Origin: Acinetobacter lwoffii
Lineage (GTDB): Bacteria > Pseudomonadota > Gammaproteobacteria > Pseudomonadales > Moraxellaceae
Direction: 5' to 3'
Assembly: GCF_002321025.1 (NCBI RefSeq)
Contig: NZ_DCLL01000033.1
Span: 62,001 to 126,000 of the forward strand
Length of the DNA stretch: 64,000 nucleotides
Shown in pieces: positions 46,437 to 55,129 of this stretch; within the stretch, counting starts at the first letter, position 1, and every line of letters starts with the position of its first letter. The notes beneath the pieces were generated by a model. That model searched no databases. It was not told where the DNA came from and saw nothing but the letters and a program-made list of their open reading frames with translations. Position numbers and translations under genes: made by a program.

Positions 46437-47023
46437 AAAAATTATTATTAAGTACGACGCTACTGGCTGGACTTTTTGGCATGCAAGCCCATGCAGATTA
46501 TGTTGCACCGAGTCCTTCTGTTGCCAGTCAAGCGGCTCAGTATTCCATCATGGATATCAATAGTCTGACCAAAGCGGCGAAAGCCGGCCAGGCCGGTGCA
46601 CAGTTTTATCTGGCCACCAAATACCAGTATGGTAAAGACATCCAGAAAGATGAACGACAGGCCTTTGCATGGTATAAAGCTGCTGCGGATCAAGGTCTGG
46701 CAGTTGCACAGCTGAATGTCGGCCGTATGCTGGCAGATGGCATTGGCACCAGAAAAGATGAAGCGCTGGCGCGTCAGTATTTTGAAAAAGCAGCCAGCCG
46801 TGGCGATAACCGTGCCAGCTTTAACCTGGCAATGATGGAAGAGAAAAAGAAAAACTATATGGGCGCTTACCAGTGGTATGAACTGTCTACCCGTGATGGC
46901 ATGCTCGACAATAAAGTGATTACGCTGTCTGAGGGTAGAAAAACTGCCTTAGCGGCGAATTTAACCCAAGAGCAGATCCGTCAGGCGCGTGATCGTGCCG
47001 ACAGATGGATTCAGGCACAATAA
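46433..47023 (+). CDS. Secreted Sel1-repeat protein in the metXW operon
   Basis: A 196-residue protein with a signal peptide (LLLSTTLLAGLFGMQAHAD, cleavable after AHA) and three to four Sel1-like repeats: AGAQFYLATKYQYGKDIQ, AVAQLNVGRMLADGIGT and ASFNLAMMEEKKKN. It is likely periplasmic. The ATGA overlap with metW indicates translational coupling with methionine genes, which is not obviously related to a Sel1 scaffold's job. Ends with a basic helix IRQARDRADRWIQ. Function unknown. Confidence 0.83.
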   Translation: MKKLLLSTTLLAGLFGMQAHADYVAPSPSVASQAAQYSIMDINSLTKAAKAGQAGAQFYLATKYQYGKDIQKDERQAFAWYKAAADQGLAVAQLNVGRMLADGIGTRKDEALARQYFEKAASRGDNRASFNLAMMEEKKKNYMGAYQWYELSTRDGMLDNKVITLSEGRKTALAANLTQEQIRQARDRADRWIQAQ

Positions 47024-47035
47024 GCTGAATGGTAT

Positions 47036-47063
47036 AAATAGCACCTTCGGGTGCTTTTTTATT
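47036..47063 (+). terminator. Terminator of metX-metW-Sel1
   Basis: Stem GCACC, UUCG-type tetraloop, stem GGTGC and six T. Confidence 0.9.
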
Positions 47064-47126
47064 GCCGCAAGCTCTTCATCCATTGCTAAAATAGCGCCCA
47101 TTCTTTATCTAATAATGAGTTTTGAC

Positions 47127-47753
47127 ATGGCTTCAACTGACTGGTTATCCCAAGGCACACTGGTATTGGCGAGTAATAATAAAGGTAAAATTGCCGAGTT
47201 TGAAAAACTGTTTGCTGAATTGCGATTGCCGGTCGAAGTAGTGGCTCAAGGTAAGCTGAATATCGAAGATGCGATCGAAGACGGTTTAAGCTTTGTAGAA
47301 AATGCCATTATTAAGGCACGTCATGCTTCTAAAATCTCCGGAAAACCGGCTATTGCGGATGATTCGGGAATTTGTGTGCCAATTCTTGGCGGAGCTCCAG
47401 GCATTTACTCGGCACGCTATGCCAGGGAACATGGTAATGATGCAGCCAATAATGAAAAGCTGCTCGCTGATCTCAAACCACTGCGTCAAAACGGTGAAGT
47501 CATTGAAGGCATGTTTGTTTGTGTACTGGCATTGGTACAGCATGCTGAAGATCCACTGCCACAAATTTTCCAGGGCATCTGGCACGGAGAAATTCTGGAA
47601 GCTGCACGTGGTGAAAATGGTTTTGGTTATGATCCACTGTTCTGGTTGCCAGAACTGGGTATTTCCAGTGCAGAAATGAGCAAGGAAGAAAAGAATAAAA
47701 TCAGTCATCGTGGACAAGCCATGCAGTTGTTTAAAGCGAGTTTGGCGAAGTAA
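47127..47753 (+). CDS. rdgB: dITP/XTP pyrophosphatase RdgB
   Basis: RdgB (HAM1), 208 residues, removes dITP, XTP and other non-canonical purine triphosphates. Hallmarks: LVLASNNKGKIAEF near the N-terminus, ADDSGICVPILGGAPGIYSARYA in the middle and NGFGYDPLFWLPE towards the end, then ISHRGQAM. The frame is open to 46989, overlapping the preceding gene and its terminator, so I take ATG 47127; ATG 47115 is an equal alternative. No strong ribosome binding site for either. Confidence 0.94.
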   Translation: MASTDWLSQGTLVLASNNKGKIAEFEKLFAELRLPVEVVAQGKLNIEDAIEDGLSFVENAIIKARHASKISGKPAIADDSGICVPILGGAPGIYSARYAREHGNDAANNEKLLADLKPLRQNGEVIEGMFVCVLALVQHAEDPLPQIFQGIWHGEILEAARGENGFGYDPLFWLPELGISSAEMSKEEKNKISHRGQAMQLFKASLAK

Positions 47754-47769
47754 GTTTTCCATATTTTTC

Positions 47770-47929
47770 CCCTCTCCTTCTAGGAGAGGGTTAGGGAGAG
47801 GTAATTATAAAAATATCACTTACCCTTAGGAAAATAGAAAAAAGCCCCCTCTCTTTAAAAAGAGAGCTGGGGAGGGATTTAAACATTAGTGAATCCCCCT
47901 AAATCCCCCTTTTACAAAGGGGGGATTTT
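47770..47929. repeat. REP-like extragenic palindrome cluster, copy 2
   Basis: The first unit (47770-47802) matches the 10444 unit except at one or two bases. It is followed by a hairpin of the same flavour (CCCCCTCTCTTT/AAAGAGAGCTGGGG region, 47844-47876) and a third hairpin AATCCCCC/GGGGGGATT (47892-47929). It occupies the space between convergent rdgB and the AEC transporter gene. Confidence 0.78.
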
Positions 47930-47966
47930 ACAACTCTTTCTAGCCTTCTCTCCAAGAAACTAAACT

Positions 47967-48848
47967 TTATAGCGTAGGCATCAACGCATGCACGATTACC
48001 CCATATAAGGCAATCAAGATCGCACTAGCCAAAGTTCCTGAGGCAATATATTTGGCGGAATGGCCTGTTCCCTGATAATGGGTTTCCAATGCCACAATAT
48101 TGGCTGCAGGCGGCAATAAAAAGAACATCAGCATCACTGCATAAGTCAGCGTCTGCTGCGGAATAGGTAAATAATAATAAGCGGCAACACACAGCAAAAC
48201 CGCAAACAGCCCTCTATAAAAAATCAGTTGCAGACTGCGCATTAAATCGAAGCGGCTGATCCGCACATTGCTCAGCCACATTCCCAGCACACACATGCCA
48301 CTAAAAGTCACCAGCACTTTATTGGCCTGATACAGCCTCTCTATCCCGGGTACTTGCTGCCAGTGACTCAAATCCCAAAATGATAATAGAGCTGCCACCG
48401 ACAGTGCCACCACAGGTGGTGAGAGCAGTACATTTTTTAAAATATAACCACTATCTTGTCTGGCTTCACTGACTGCCATCACCGCACAGACATTGCCAAA
48501 CAAGGAACCACCGATGTACAGGGCCACCACGGTACTGGTCGCTTGCGGGCCAAAAACTGCCAGTGCAAAAGGAATCCCTAGCCATGCCCCGTTTAAATAG
48601 CTCAGACATAAAGCACGCAGTTTATTTTTCAGGGTGAAATAAAATAAGGCAAAGAATACGCAGGAACAGAAAAAGCTGAAGGCAATCAGCCATAAACTGC
48701 CCTCTTGGTAAAACACCATGTTGTAGATAATCAGTGCTGGAATCAGTACTCGGGCCAATAAAGCAGCCATAAAAGGTCGAATCGGTTTTAAATATTGCAC
48801 CCCCCAATAACCGATCAGAAAAGACAGGAGGGGAAGAATCAAGGCCAT
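47967..48848 (-). CDS. AEC (auxin efflux carrier) family transporter
   Basis: A 293-residue inner-membrane protein with about ten hydrophobic helices and the two-half AEC layout: FLIGYWGVQYLKP at the start, ARVLIPALIIYNMVFY in the first half and LMFFLLPPAANIVALETHY in the second, where the Pro-Pro break is typical. Bacterial AEC members move malate, malonate or other carboxylates; the substrate here is not known. Divergent from tatABC, sharing a 185-base intergenic region with the Pho box. Confidence 0.82.
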   Translation of the reverse strand: MALILPLLSFLIGYWGVQYLKPIRPFMAALLARVLIPALIIYNMVFYQEGSLWLIAFSFFCSCVFFALFYFTLKNKLRALCLSYLNGAWLGIPFALAVFGPQATSTVVALYIGGSLFGNVCAVMAVSEARQDSGYILKNVLLSPPVVALSVAALLSFWDLSHWQQVPGIERLYQANKVLVTFSGMCVLGMWLSNVRISRFDLMRSLQLIFYRGLFAVLLCVAAYYYLPIPQQTLTYAVMLMFFLLPPAANIVALETHYQGTGHSAKYIASGTLASAILIALYGVIVHALMPTL

Positions 48849-48960
48849 GATAATGCTGCAGAGATTTCCATATCAGGCAGTATGCTAGCACAGCATACTT
48901 TTCATTGAATTATGAAATTTTTATATGAGTAAGCCATTCTTCTGCTGCCGTGTCGGCAAA

Positions 48961-48993
48961 CTGTCATCAAAGCGTCACCGCGCTGTCATACAA
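48961..48993 (+). promoter_or_regulatory. Three-unit Pho box upstream of tatABC
   Basis: Three consecutive 11-base units beginning CTGTCAT, GCGTCAC and CTGTCAT, the direct-repeat geometry of PhoB sites. The outer two are perfect, the middle one has two mismatches. It lies 41 bases before tatA; downstream TA-rich candidates for a -10 are near 49003-49020. Confidence 0.65.
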
Positions 48994-49033
48994 GCCTGAT
49001 GAGATAGGTACATGAAATATAGAGGATAAAATA

Positions 49034-49252
49034 ATGGCAGGATTATCAATTTGGCATGTGCTGATTTTCGCAATTGTGGTGATTTTATTGTTCGGTACAT
49101 CGAAACTTAAAAATTTGGGTAAAGACGTCGGCGGCGCGATTAAAGACTTTAAAAAATCAGTCAAAGATGAAGAAGCAGAACAAGCTCAGCTTGCAGAGCC
49201 GCGCACCATTGATGCCCAGGTCAAAACCTCTGAACATTCGGTTAAAAGTTAA
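49034..49252 (+). CDS. tatA: Twin-arginine translocase subunit TatA
   Basis: TatA, 72 residues, forms the pore-like oligomer of the Tat system, which exports folded proteins. N-terminal membrane helix ([16 protein letters not shown]), conserved hinge [10 protein letters not shown], then an amphipathic helix [14 protein letters not shown] and an acidic tail. ATG 49034 follows AGAGGA. tatB starts 9 bases after the stop; tatA, tatB and tatC form one operon. Confidence 0.96.
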   Translation: MAGLSIWHVLIFAIVVILLFGTSKLKNLGKDVGGAIKDFKKSVKDEEAEQAQLAEPRTIDAQVKTSEHSVKS

Positions 49253-49261
49253 GAGTTAGCT

Positions 49262-49684
49262 ATGCTCAATATCGGAATGACCGAGCTGCTAATTTTCGGG
49301 ATTATTGCGCTTTTGATCCTTGGACCAGATAAGCTTCCGGAAGCAGTACGTTTTGTCGGAACATGGTACGGCAAGATCAAGCGTATGGTAAGCAATGTTC
49401 AGAATGATCTTGATCGTGAATTGCGCCTGTCCGAGCTACGTGAACAGATGCAAGCTGAAATGCAACGGATTCAGGAACTGGAAGCCAAGATGCAGGCACA
49501 AATGACAGATTTGCAGCAGCCGATGGCAACCGATGAAGTAAAAATAAAATCGCAAGCTGTTCAGCCCTTACTCAGCTATCAGCCGGTGATACAGCCTGTA
49601 TCCTCCGTGTATTTACCCAAGCCTACAGCAATTCAAACCGTGATTTCAGAACAACGTTATACAGAAATGAAGGTGGCCGTATGA
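49262..49684 (+). CDS. tatB: Twin-arginine translocase subunit TatB
   Basis: TatB, 140 residues, forms with TatC the receptor for twin-arginine signal peptides. N-terminal helix with conserved Glu (IGMTELLIFGIIALLILGP), hinge GPDKLPEAVR and a long charged coiled-coil-like helix (LREQMQAEMQRIQELEAKMQ). A Gln/Pro/Val-rich tail follows, as in other TatB proteins. Its last four bases overlap the tatC start (ATGA). Confidence 0.95.
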   Translation: MLNIGMTELLIFGIIALLILGPDKLPEAVRFVGTWYGKIKRMVSNVQNDLDRELRLSELREQMQAEMQRIQELEAKMQAQMTDLQQPMATDEVKIKSQAVQPLLSYQPVIQPVSSVYLPKPTAIQTVISEQRYTEMKVAV

Positions 49685-50457
49685 CATCCTTACCGACCAC
49701 ACCAGCCTCAAATGATGCTGCAGCGCTGAACCTTGAACAGATGCCGATTACCCAGCATTTGATCATCTTAAGAAAGCATCTGTTTAAAGTAGTTGCTGTC
49801 CTGATTGGCCTGTTTTTCTGCTTATTACCCTTTGCCAATCAGACTTATCAATGGTTGTCCGAACCGTTGCGTGCACAGCTACCTGCCAGCTCGACCATGA
49901 TTGCTACTGATGTCACTGCAACCTTCATGGCACCTTTTAAACTGAACTTCTTTGTCGCGCTGATGATCGCGATGCCGTTTATCCTGTATCAGCTTTGGAC
50001 CTTTATTAAGCCTGCGCTGTATGCCAAAGAAAAGAGTCTGGCCTTGCCACTTTTGATCGGCAGTATCGTGCTGTTTTATACCGGAATTAGCTTTGCTTAC
50101 TTTGTGGCATTGCCCTCGATTCTGCATTTTTTTATCAGTGTTTCGCCTGAAACCGTAGCGCCGATGACTGATATCAACAGTTATCTCAGCTTCTGTTTAA
50201 AGCTGTTTCTGGTCTTTGGTTTTACTTTTGAGATTCCCATTATTACCCTGGTTCTAATCTTGATTGGCGCAGTTTCGACACAGACTCTGATCGAGAAACG
50301 GCGCTTTATTATTGTGGGTTGCTTCTTTGTGGCGATGTTTGTCACGCCACCGGATGCCCTGTCGATGATCATGCTGGCTGTGCCGATGTGGCTGCTGTTT
50401 GAACTGGGTTTACTGGCAGGGAAACTGATTGAAAAGCGTCGATTAAAGACTGAATAA
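49681..50457 (+). CDS. tatC: Twin-arginine translocase subunit TatC
   Basis: TatC, 258 residues, six transmembrane helices, binds the twin-arginine motif. Cytosolic N-terminal segment MPITQHLIILRKHLFKV corresponds to the conserved H-L-x-E-L-R-x-R region, although the usual Glu is replaced (HLIILRKHL). Helices include LNFFVALMIAMPFILYQLWTFI with the conserved P-x-x-x-Y-Q-x-W-x-F motif. Overlaps tatB by 4 bases. phoX starts 198 bases downstream, after a weak hairpin. Confidence 0.94.
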   Translation: MTSLPTTPASNDAAALNLEQMPITQHLIILRKHLFKVVAVLIGLFFCLLPFANQTYQWLSEPLRAQLPASSTMIATDVTATFMAPFKLNFFVALMIAMPFILYQLWTFIKPALYAKEKSLALPLLIGSIVLFYTGISFAYFVALPSILHFFISVSPETVAPMTDINSYLSFCLKLFLVFGFTFEIPIITLVLILIGAVSTQTLIEKRRFIIVGCFFVAMFVTPPDALSMIMLAVPMWLLFELGLLAGKLIEKRRLKTE

Positions 50458-50493
50458 CAATAACCAGCCAAAACAAAAAAAATATCGATTTAC

Positions 50494-50520
50494 TCAGGCA
50501 GCTCTGGCTGTCTTTTTATT
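50494..50520 (+). terminator. Weak terminator after tatC
   Basis: Stem AGGCAGC/GCTGTCT with one G-T pair and T-rich tail. Weak, so read-through to phoX is conceivable. Confidence 0.55.
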
Positions 50521-50655
50521 TTTTAAATTTCAATAAAATACTGATTTATTTAACTTTAATGCAACATTTTCTTAAGATTACTGTCACATCCCAGGCTTAA
50601 GGTATTGAAAACTTCTACATCACCAAGCACTTATTTTTTTAATTGGGACTTTAAA

Positions 50656-52908
50656 ATGAAAAACGAAGACATGATACCTTGCCAGGATCTGGTTGAAGAC
50701 AGTAACAACTCAAACAACACGCACTTCCAAACGATTCTGGATCAATATACTAGTCGCCGCAGCTTTATTGCAAAAACTACAAGTGGGGCAATGGCATTAG
50801 CATTTGCAGCAACAGTAAGTGGTTGTTCAGATGATGATAATGATTCTGGTACTCCTGACAGTAATCCAACGACACCGCCAGACACCACTAACCCAGATCA
50901 ACATGCCTGGAGTGATCTAAAAGCACGTCCGAATAAATTAGTCTTTGAGCCGGTTCGCAAGAATACCCAAAACTTCTTCAGTGTTCCTGAAGGTTATGAG
51001 CTTAAAGTATTGTATGCAGTCGGCGATCCAATCAACCCTGCTTATCCAGAAAAGACCGATACCACCTTAGCTTCTGGTGCTTCTTACCAGTTCCGTTCAG
51101 GCGATAACCATGATGGTATGAGCTTCTTCGGTATGCATCCAACCAATAAAAATTATGCTGCCAAAGAATCAACACAAGGTTTACTTGTTTTAAACCACGA
51201 ATACCTACAACAATCTCAGCTCCATACACCAGAAGGTACAATTACCATCGATGGCGTACGTCCAGAAGATCAGGTACTCCGTGAAGTGAATGCGCATGGT
51301 GTTTCTGTTATTGAGATCAGCAAAGATGCAAATACACAAGACGTTAAAATCAACTTAAATTCTAATTTTAACCGTCGTATCACTGCAGCAACCGAGATGG
51401 AAATTAATGGACCAGCACGTGGTTCTGACTTAGTCAAAACTATTTTCTCACCAGATGGAACATTGACTCGCGGTACCTTTGCCAACTGTGGTAATGGTTA
51501 TACGCCATGGGGAACTTACTTAACGGCTGAAGAAAACTGGAGTGGTTATTTCGCTCGTCAAGCCAACGACACCCGCGCTATTGCAAAAGAAGAAATTTCA
51601 TTATCTCGTTATGGTCGTGGTGGTACTGATGCTCGTTCGTCTCAATACCGCTGGAATACTCCTGTTGCTGAATTAACTGGTGATAAAGGACTTTATGATC
51701 GTTGGGATATTTCAGTTAAAGGCGCAAATGCTTTAGCAGATTATCGTAATGTCATGAATACCTGTGGATTCATTGTAGAGATTGACCCATTTAGCGCGAC
51801 TACACGTCCAGTTAAACGTACTGCACTGGGACGTTTTGCACATGAAGATTGCCGCTGTAGTAACCCTATTCCGGGTCAGCCATTAGCGTTCTATATGGGT
51901 GATGATGCGACCGGCGAATATATCTATAAATTTGTTTCTGAAGCAGTCTGGGATCCGAAAGACGTCAATGGTGGTTATACCGCTGGTGATAAATACATGG
52001 ATAAAGGGACATTATATGTCGCTAAATTCAATGATGACGGTACAGGTGAATGGCTAGAACTGACTCATGGCAAAAATGGTTTAACTACTGCCAATGAAAT
52101 CTATCCATTTGCAGGCCAGGATGACATCGTCATCAATGCTCGTCTTGCTGCTGACCATGTTGGTGCGACCAAAATGGACCGTCCAGAATGGGTTGCCGTG
52201 AATCCCGAAAATGGTGAAGTGTATGTGACGCTTACCAATAACGGTAACCGTGGACGTGCTTACCCAACCGATGCAGCCAACCCACGTAGCTACATCGACT
52301 TTAAAGGCTCGTCAGCTAGCAACTCAGGAAACATGAATGGTCATATCATTCGTTTCAGTGAAGCTAAAAATACAGTGACAGCGACAAGTTTTGCTTGGGA
52401 TATTTTCCTGTTCGGTGCAGAAGCACGTGCTGCCTCTAACATCAACCTGTCAGGTCTGGATGATTTAAATGACTTCTCCAGCCCGGACGGCATGTGGTTC
52501 GATCCTCGCGGGATTCTGTGGATTCAGACGGATGATGGTCAGTACACCGATGAAACCAATTGCATGATGTTGGCAGCACTTCCGGGTACTGTGGGTGATG
52601 GTGCTAAAGCGATTGCCGCCAGTACCAAGGCAGAAGGACAGGAAACCTTTGTCGGTGCCAAACTAAGCAATGATCGTGTTCGTCGCTTTTTGACTGGTCC
52701 ATCGGGTTGTGAAATTACCGGCGTGACCATTACCCCGGACTATAAAGCGATCTTTGTCAACGTTCAGCATCCAGGAGGTGCATGGCCAGCCAACCAAAGC
52801 GAGCGTTATAGCCGTTTAGGCAAAGTACCTCGCTCTGCCACTGTGGTCATTACCCGTAAAGATGGCGGTGCCATTGCGGGTGAAGCTTTGGAACAAGCGA
52901 CCGTATAA
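50656..52908 (+). CDS. phoX: PhoX family phosphatase, Tat-exported lipoprotein
   Basis: A 750-residue PhoX (DUF839) protein, a Ca/Fe-dependent phosphatase that releases phosphate from organic esters. The N-terminus has a twin-arginine signal SRRSFIAKTTSGAMALAFA directly followed by a lipobox VSGC and a Asp/Ser/Thr/Pro-rich linker, so it should go through Tat and then be lipidated. NHDGMSFFG, NHEYL, RFAHEDC and LDDLNDFSSPDGMWFDPRG are metal-site-type segments of the family. The frame opens with TTG 50605; ATG 50656 with GGGA upstream is preferred. The neighbouring tatABC operon and Pho box fit a phosphate-starvation role. Confidence 0.9.
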   Translation: MKNEDMIPCQDLVEDSNNSNNTHFQTILDQYTSRRSFIAKTTSGAMALAFAATVSGCSDDDNDSGTPDSNPTTPPDTTNPDQHAWSDLKARPNKLVFEPVRKNTQNFFSVPEGYELKVLYAVGDPINPAYPEKTDTTLASGASYQFRSGDNHDGMSFFGMHPTNKNYAAKESTQGLLVLNHEYLQQSQLHTPEGTITIDGVRPEDQVLREVNAHGVSVIEISKDANTQDVKINLNSNFNRRITAATEMEINGPARGSDLVKTIFSPDGTLTRGTFANCGNGYTPWGTYLTAEENWSGYFARQANDTRAIAKEEISLSRYGRGGTDARSSQYRWNTPVAELTGDKGLYDRWDISVKGANALADYRNVMNTCGFIVEIDPFSATTRPVKRTALGRFAHEDCRCSNPIPGQPLAFYMGDDATGEYIYKFVSEAVWDPKDVNGGYTAGDKYMDKGTLYVAKFNDDGTGEWLELTHGKNGLTTANEIYPFAGQDDIVINARLAADHVGATKMDRPEWVAVNPENGEVYVTLTNNGNRGRAYPTDAANPRSYIDFKGSSASNSGNMNGHIIRFSEAKNTVTATSFAWDIFLFGAEARAASNINLSGLDDLNDFSSPDGMWFDPRGILWIQTDDGQYTDETNCMMLAALPGTVGDGAKAIAASTKAEGQETFVGAKLSNDRVRRFLTGPSGCEITGVTITPDYKAIFVNVQHPGGAWPANQSERYSRLGKVPRSATVVITRKDGGAIAGEALEQATV

Positions 52909-52919
52909 AAAACAGTTAC

Positions 52920-52952
52920 GAAAAAATGCCGGCAGATGTCGGCATTTTTTAT
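52920..52952. terminator. Bidirectional terminator, phoX / NRDE gene
   Basis: Stem AAAAATGCC, loop GGCAGATGTC partly paired, stem GGCATTTTT. Confidence 0.85.
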
Positions 52953-52961
52953 ATCCGGTGA

Positions 52962-53741
52962 TTATTTCAGGCTAATGATTTTCTCAATAGTTTGACCTGC
53001 GGTCACACCTTGTTGTGACTTCTCAATCCAGTGCCATTGTCCCTGCTGCATTCTCAAAAAATTTGAGCAACGGGTGCCATAGACTGGACTCTGAATAAAA
53101 GTCGAAGACAGCAGTTGTTCCATTTCAACCGAGATGCCGGTATCTGGCAGAAGTTCAGGAATCACCTTGCGTTCATCTTCCAGAATATCCCAGACTGCAT
53201 GACACAGCTCCGCTTCTGCAATCTTTTGTTGTTGCAGCATCGGTAAAAATTCCTGGGTAAAGCGTTTACGTAAATGTCGGGTCTTGTACCAGTCTTCGCT
53301 CATCAGGCCATTCGAAACCACATAGACCCCATGCGCCAGTACTTGGGGTGCTTCACCGCGATTGCTCATATATACCGCCTGATCTTGATCGCCAATAAAC
53401 AGATTAAAGCCGGCATAGTCACACTGGCGTCGTTCCAGATCTTGGGCAAAACGAATCGGCGTTAAGTCAGAATCTAAAAAGTTCTGGATGATATGTCCAC
53501 GTGAAGTCGGATAATGCCCTTTGTCCTGTCCATCACGAAAATTGGTAATCACCGCCCAGCGACCGGAAGCCGTAATACCCATCCAGGTGCCGCCCGACTG
53601 TAGATCCTGCCCAGCAATAATTGGACTATTCTCCCATTCATGCAGCTCCTGCGTAGGACGCTGATAGAACTCATCCCGATTTGAAATCAGACATACTGGG
53701 CTCTGATCCAGAACCTGCCAAGCCAATGCCACGATACACAT
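52962..53741 (-). CDS. NRDE (TANGO2) family protein
   Basis: A 259-residue protein of the NRDE/TANGO2 family, named for the Asn-Arg-Asp-Glu motif seen here in CLISNRDEFYQRP near residue 20. The N-terminal MCIVALAW with Cys2 suggests an Ntn-hydrolase-like fold; GGTWMGITASGRWAVITNF is another family segment. Members are linked to haem trafficking or Golgi organisation in eukaryotes; bacterial function is not established. Divergent from lgt. Confidence 0.9.
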   Translation of the reverse strand: MCIVALAWQVLDQSPVCLISNRDEFYQRPTQELHEWENSPIIAGQDLQSGGTWMGITASGRWAVITNFRDGQDKGHYPTSRGHIIQNFLDSDLTPIRFAQDLERRQCDYAGFNLFIGDQDQAVYMSNRGEAPQVLAHGVYVVSNGLMSEDWYKTRHLRKRFTQEFLPMLQQQKIAEAELCHAVWDILEDERKVIPELLPDTGISVEMEQLLSSTFIQSPVYGTRCSNFLRMQQGQWHWIEKSQQGVTAGQTIEKIISLK

Positions 53742-53834
53742 AATTTACATCCTTGATCTTTACACATTGAATGTACAACATTTTTCTTTGCTTTCAGCTA
53801 AAATCTGTGCAAAACAGAATCACAAGGAACAGGA

Positions 53835-54644
53835 ATGCTCACCTATCCCAATATTGATCCCGTTGCGATTTCGCTCGGGCCCTTACAAGTCCACTGGTAT
53901 GGACTGATGTACTTACTGGCATTTTTATTTGCCTGGGGATTGGCGACATTTCGCGCCAAACAACGTGGCTGGACACCGGATATGGTGTCTGACCTGATTT
54001 TCTTCGGTGCACTCGGTGTGATCATCGGTGGCCGTGTCGGTTATGTCTTCTTCTACGGTTTTTCCCAGTTCCTGGCCGATCCTTTATGGCTGTTCCAGAT
54101 CTGGACCGGTGGCATGAGTTTCCACGGCGGTTTCCTCGGGGTCATTCTGGCCATGTTGTGGTGGTGCAAGAAATATAAGATGACCTGGTTCCAGACCTTA
54201 GATTTTATCGCACCTTGCGTACCGACAGGCCTGATGTTTGGCCGGATTGGTAATTTTATTGGCGGCGAACTGTATGGCCGTCAGGTGACCGACCCAAACT
54301 TTGCCTGGGGCATGATTTTCCCGACTGATCCCCTGCAACTGGTTCGTCATCCTTCACAACTGTATCAGGCGCTATGTGAAGGCCTGATCCTGTTTATTGT
54401 CCTATGGTGGTTCAGTTCCAAGCCGCGTCCACGTATGGCCGTGTCTGCGCTATTCCTGATCGGTTATGGTCTGGCACGTTTTATAGTCGAATTCTTCCGT
54501 GAACCGGACAATGGTCAGCTGTTTATTGGCTGGATGAGCAAAGGACAATTCCTGAGCCTGCCAATGATCCTGATTGGCTTGTGGATGATGTGGTATGCCT
54601 ACCAGAAGAAAATATATGACTGGGGTCCAAACAAAAATAGCTGA
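53835..54644 (+). CDS. lgt: Prolipoprotein diacylglyceryl transferase
   Basis: Lgt, 269 residues, an inner-membrane enzyme that attaches diacylglycerol to the lipobox Cys of prolipoproteins. Seven helices; [10 protein letters not shown] contains the HGG motif, and [15 protein letters not shown] is the Lgt signature with essential Arg and first Asn retained, while the usual second Asn (NFINGE) is Gly. ATG 53835 follows AAGGAACAGG. It matters for many lipoproteins in this window, including phoX. Confidence 0.96.
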   Translation: MLTYPNIDPVAISLGPLQVHWYGLMYLLAFLFAWGLATFRAKQRGWTPDMVSDLIFFGALGVIIGGRVGYVFFYGFSQFLADPLWLFQIWTGGMSFHGGFLGVILAMLWWCKKYKMTWFQTLDFIAPCVPTGLMFGRIGNFIGGELYGRQVTDPNFAWGMIFPTDPLQLVRHPSQLYQALCEGLILFIVLWWFSSKPRPRMAVSALFLIGYGLARFIVEFFREPDNGQLFIGWMSKGQFLSLPMILIGLWMMWYAYQKKIYDWGPNKNS

Positions 54645-54660
54645 GAAAATCGCGTAATTT

Positions 54661-54686
54661 AGCGAGGCAAAGGCCTCGCTTTTTTA
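54661..54686 (+). terminator. Terminator of lgt
   Basis: Stem AGCGAGGC, loop AAAG, stem GCCTCGCT and T run. Confidence 0.9.
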
Positions 54687-54736
54687 TATCCAAAATATGC
54701 TAAAGTGCCGATTATCTCTTCTATTCTTTCATCATT

Positions 54737-55129
54737 ATGCTTGAGTTCTGGTTTAATCCGCAGGTATCTGTTCTCAAAAAACTGTTGATCTTTATTGTGA
54801 TTGCAGCGACAGCTGCAGGCTTGTACTGGATGGAACCACTGCCCTTAGATTCGATTTTGATGTTTGTCGGTACCGGCATCATTTTTCTGATCTGCCGTTA
54901 CTGCAAAATCCACTTTGCCAGCAAAAACCCGACCGGTTTACTGTATAGATTACTGACCTGGATTCCAATTGCCTTATTGATTGCTTTAGTTTTTATGAAT
55001 ATGCAACAGGGCGAAATCCTGATTCCGGGTGCTCAAGGCATTGCCTTTATGGCACTGGCGATTTGCCTGTTTTCACCATTGTCGCTGCTCAATCAGAACT
55101 CTCAGGATCCAGAGCCACCACATGCTTGA
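54737..55129 (+). CDS. Four-helix membrane protein, unknown, paralogue 1
   Basis: A 130-residue hydrophobic protein that starts MLEFWFNPQ. Helices: KLLIFIVIAATAAGLYWM, ILMFVGTGIIFLICRYC, LLTWIPIALLIALVFM and GIAFMALAICLFSPLSL. It resembles the next gene in start, length, helix spacing and the KIHFASKNPTGLLYRLLTWIP / RLKISKSNPYANGFSALSRVIP segment, so the two are tandem paralogues. Not recognised as a named family. The next start lies within its last eight bases. Confidence 0.72.
   Translation: MLEFWFNPQVSVLKKLLIFIVIAATAAGLYWMEPLPLDSILMFVGTGIIFLICRYCKIHFASKNPTGLLYRLLTWIPIALLIALVFMNMQQGEILIPGAQGIAFMALAICLFSPLSLLNQNSQDPEPPHA

Noticed and set aside
50570..50602. Possible Pho box directly upstream of phoX
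   Set aside because: One perfect half-site CTGTCAC at 50581, but the positions 11 bases before and after match poorly, so it is at best a half-site.
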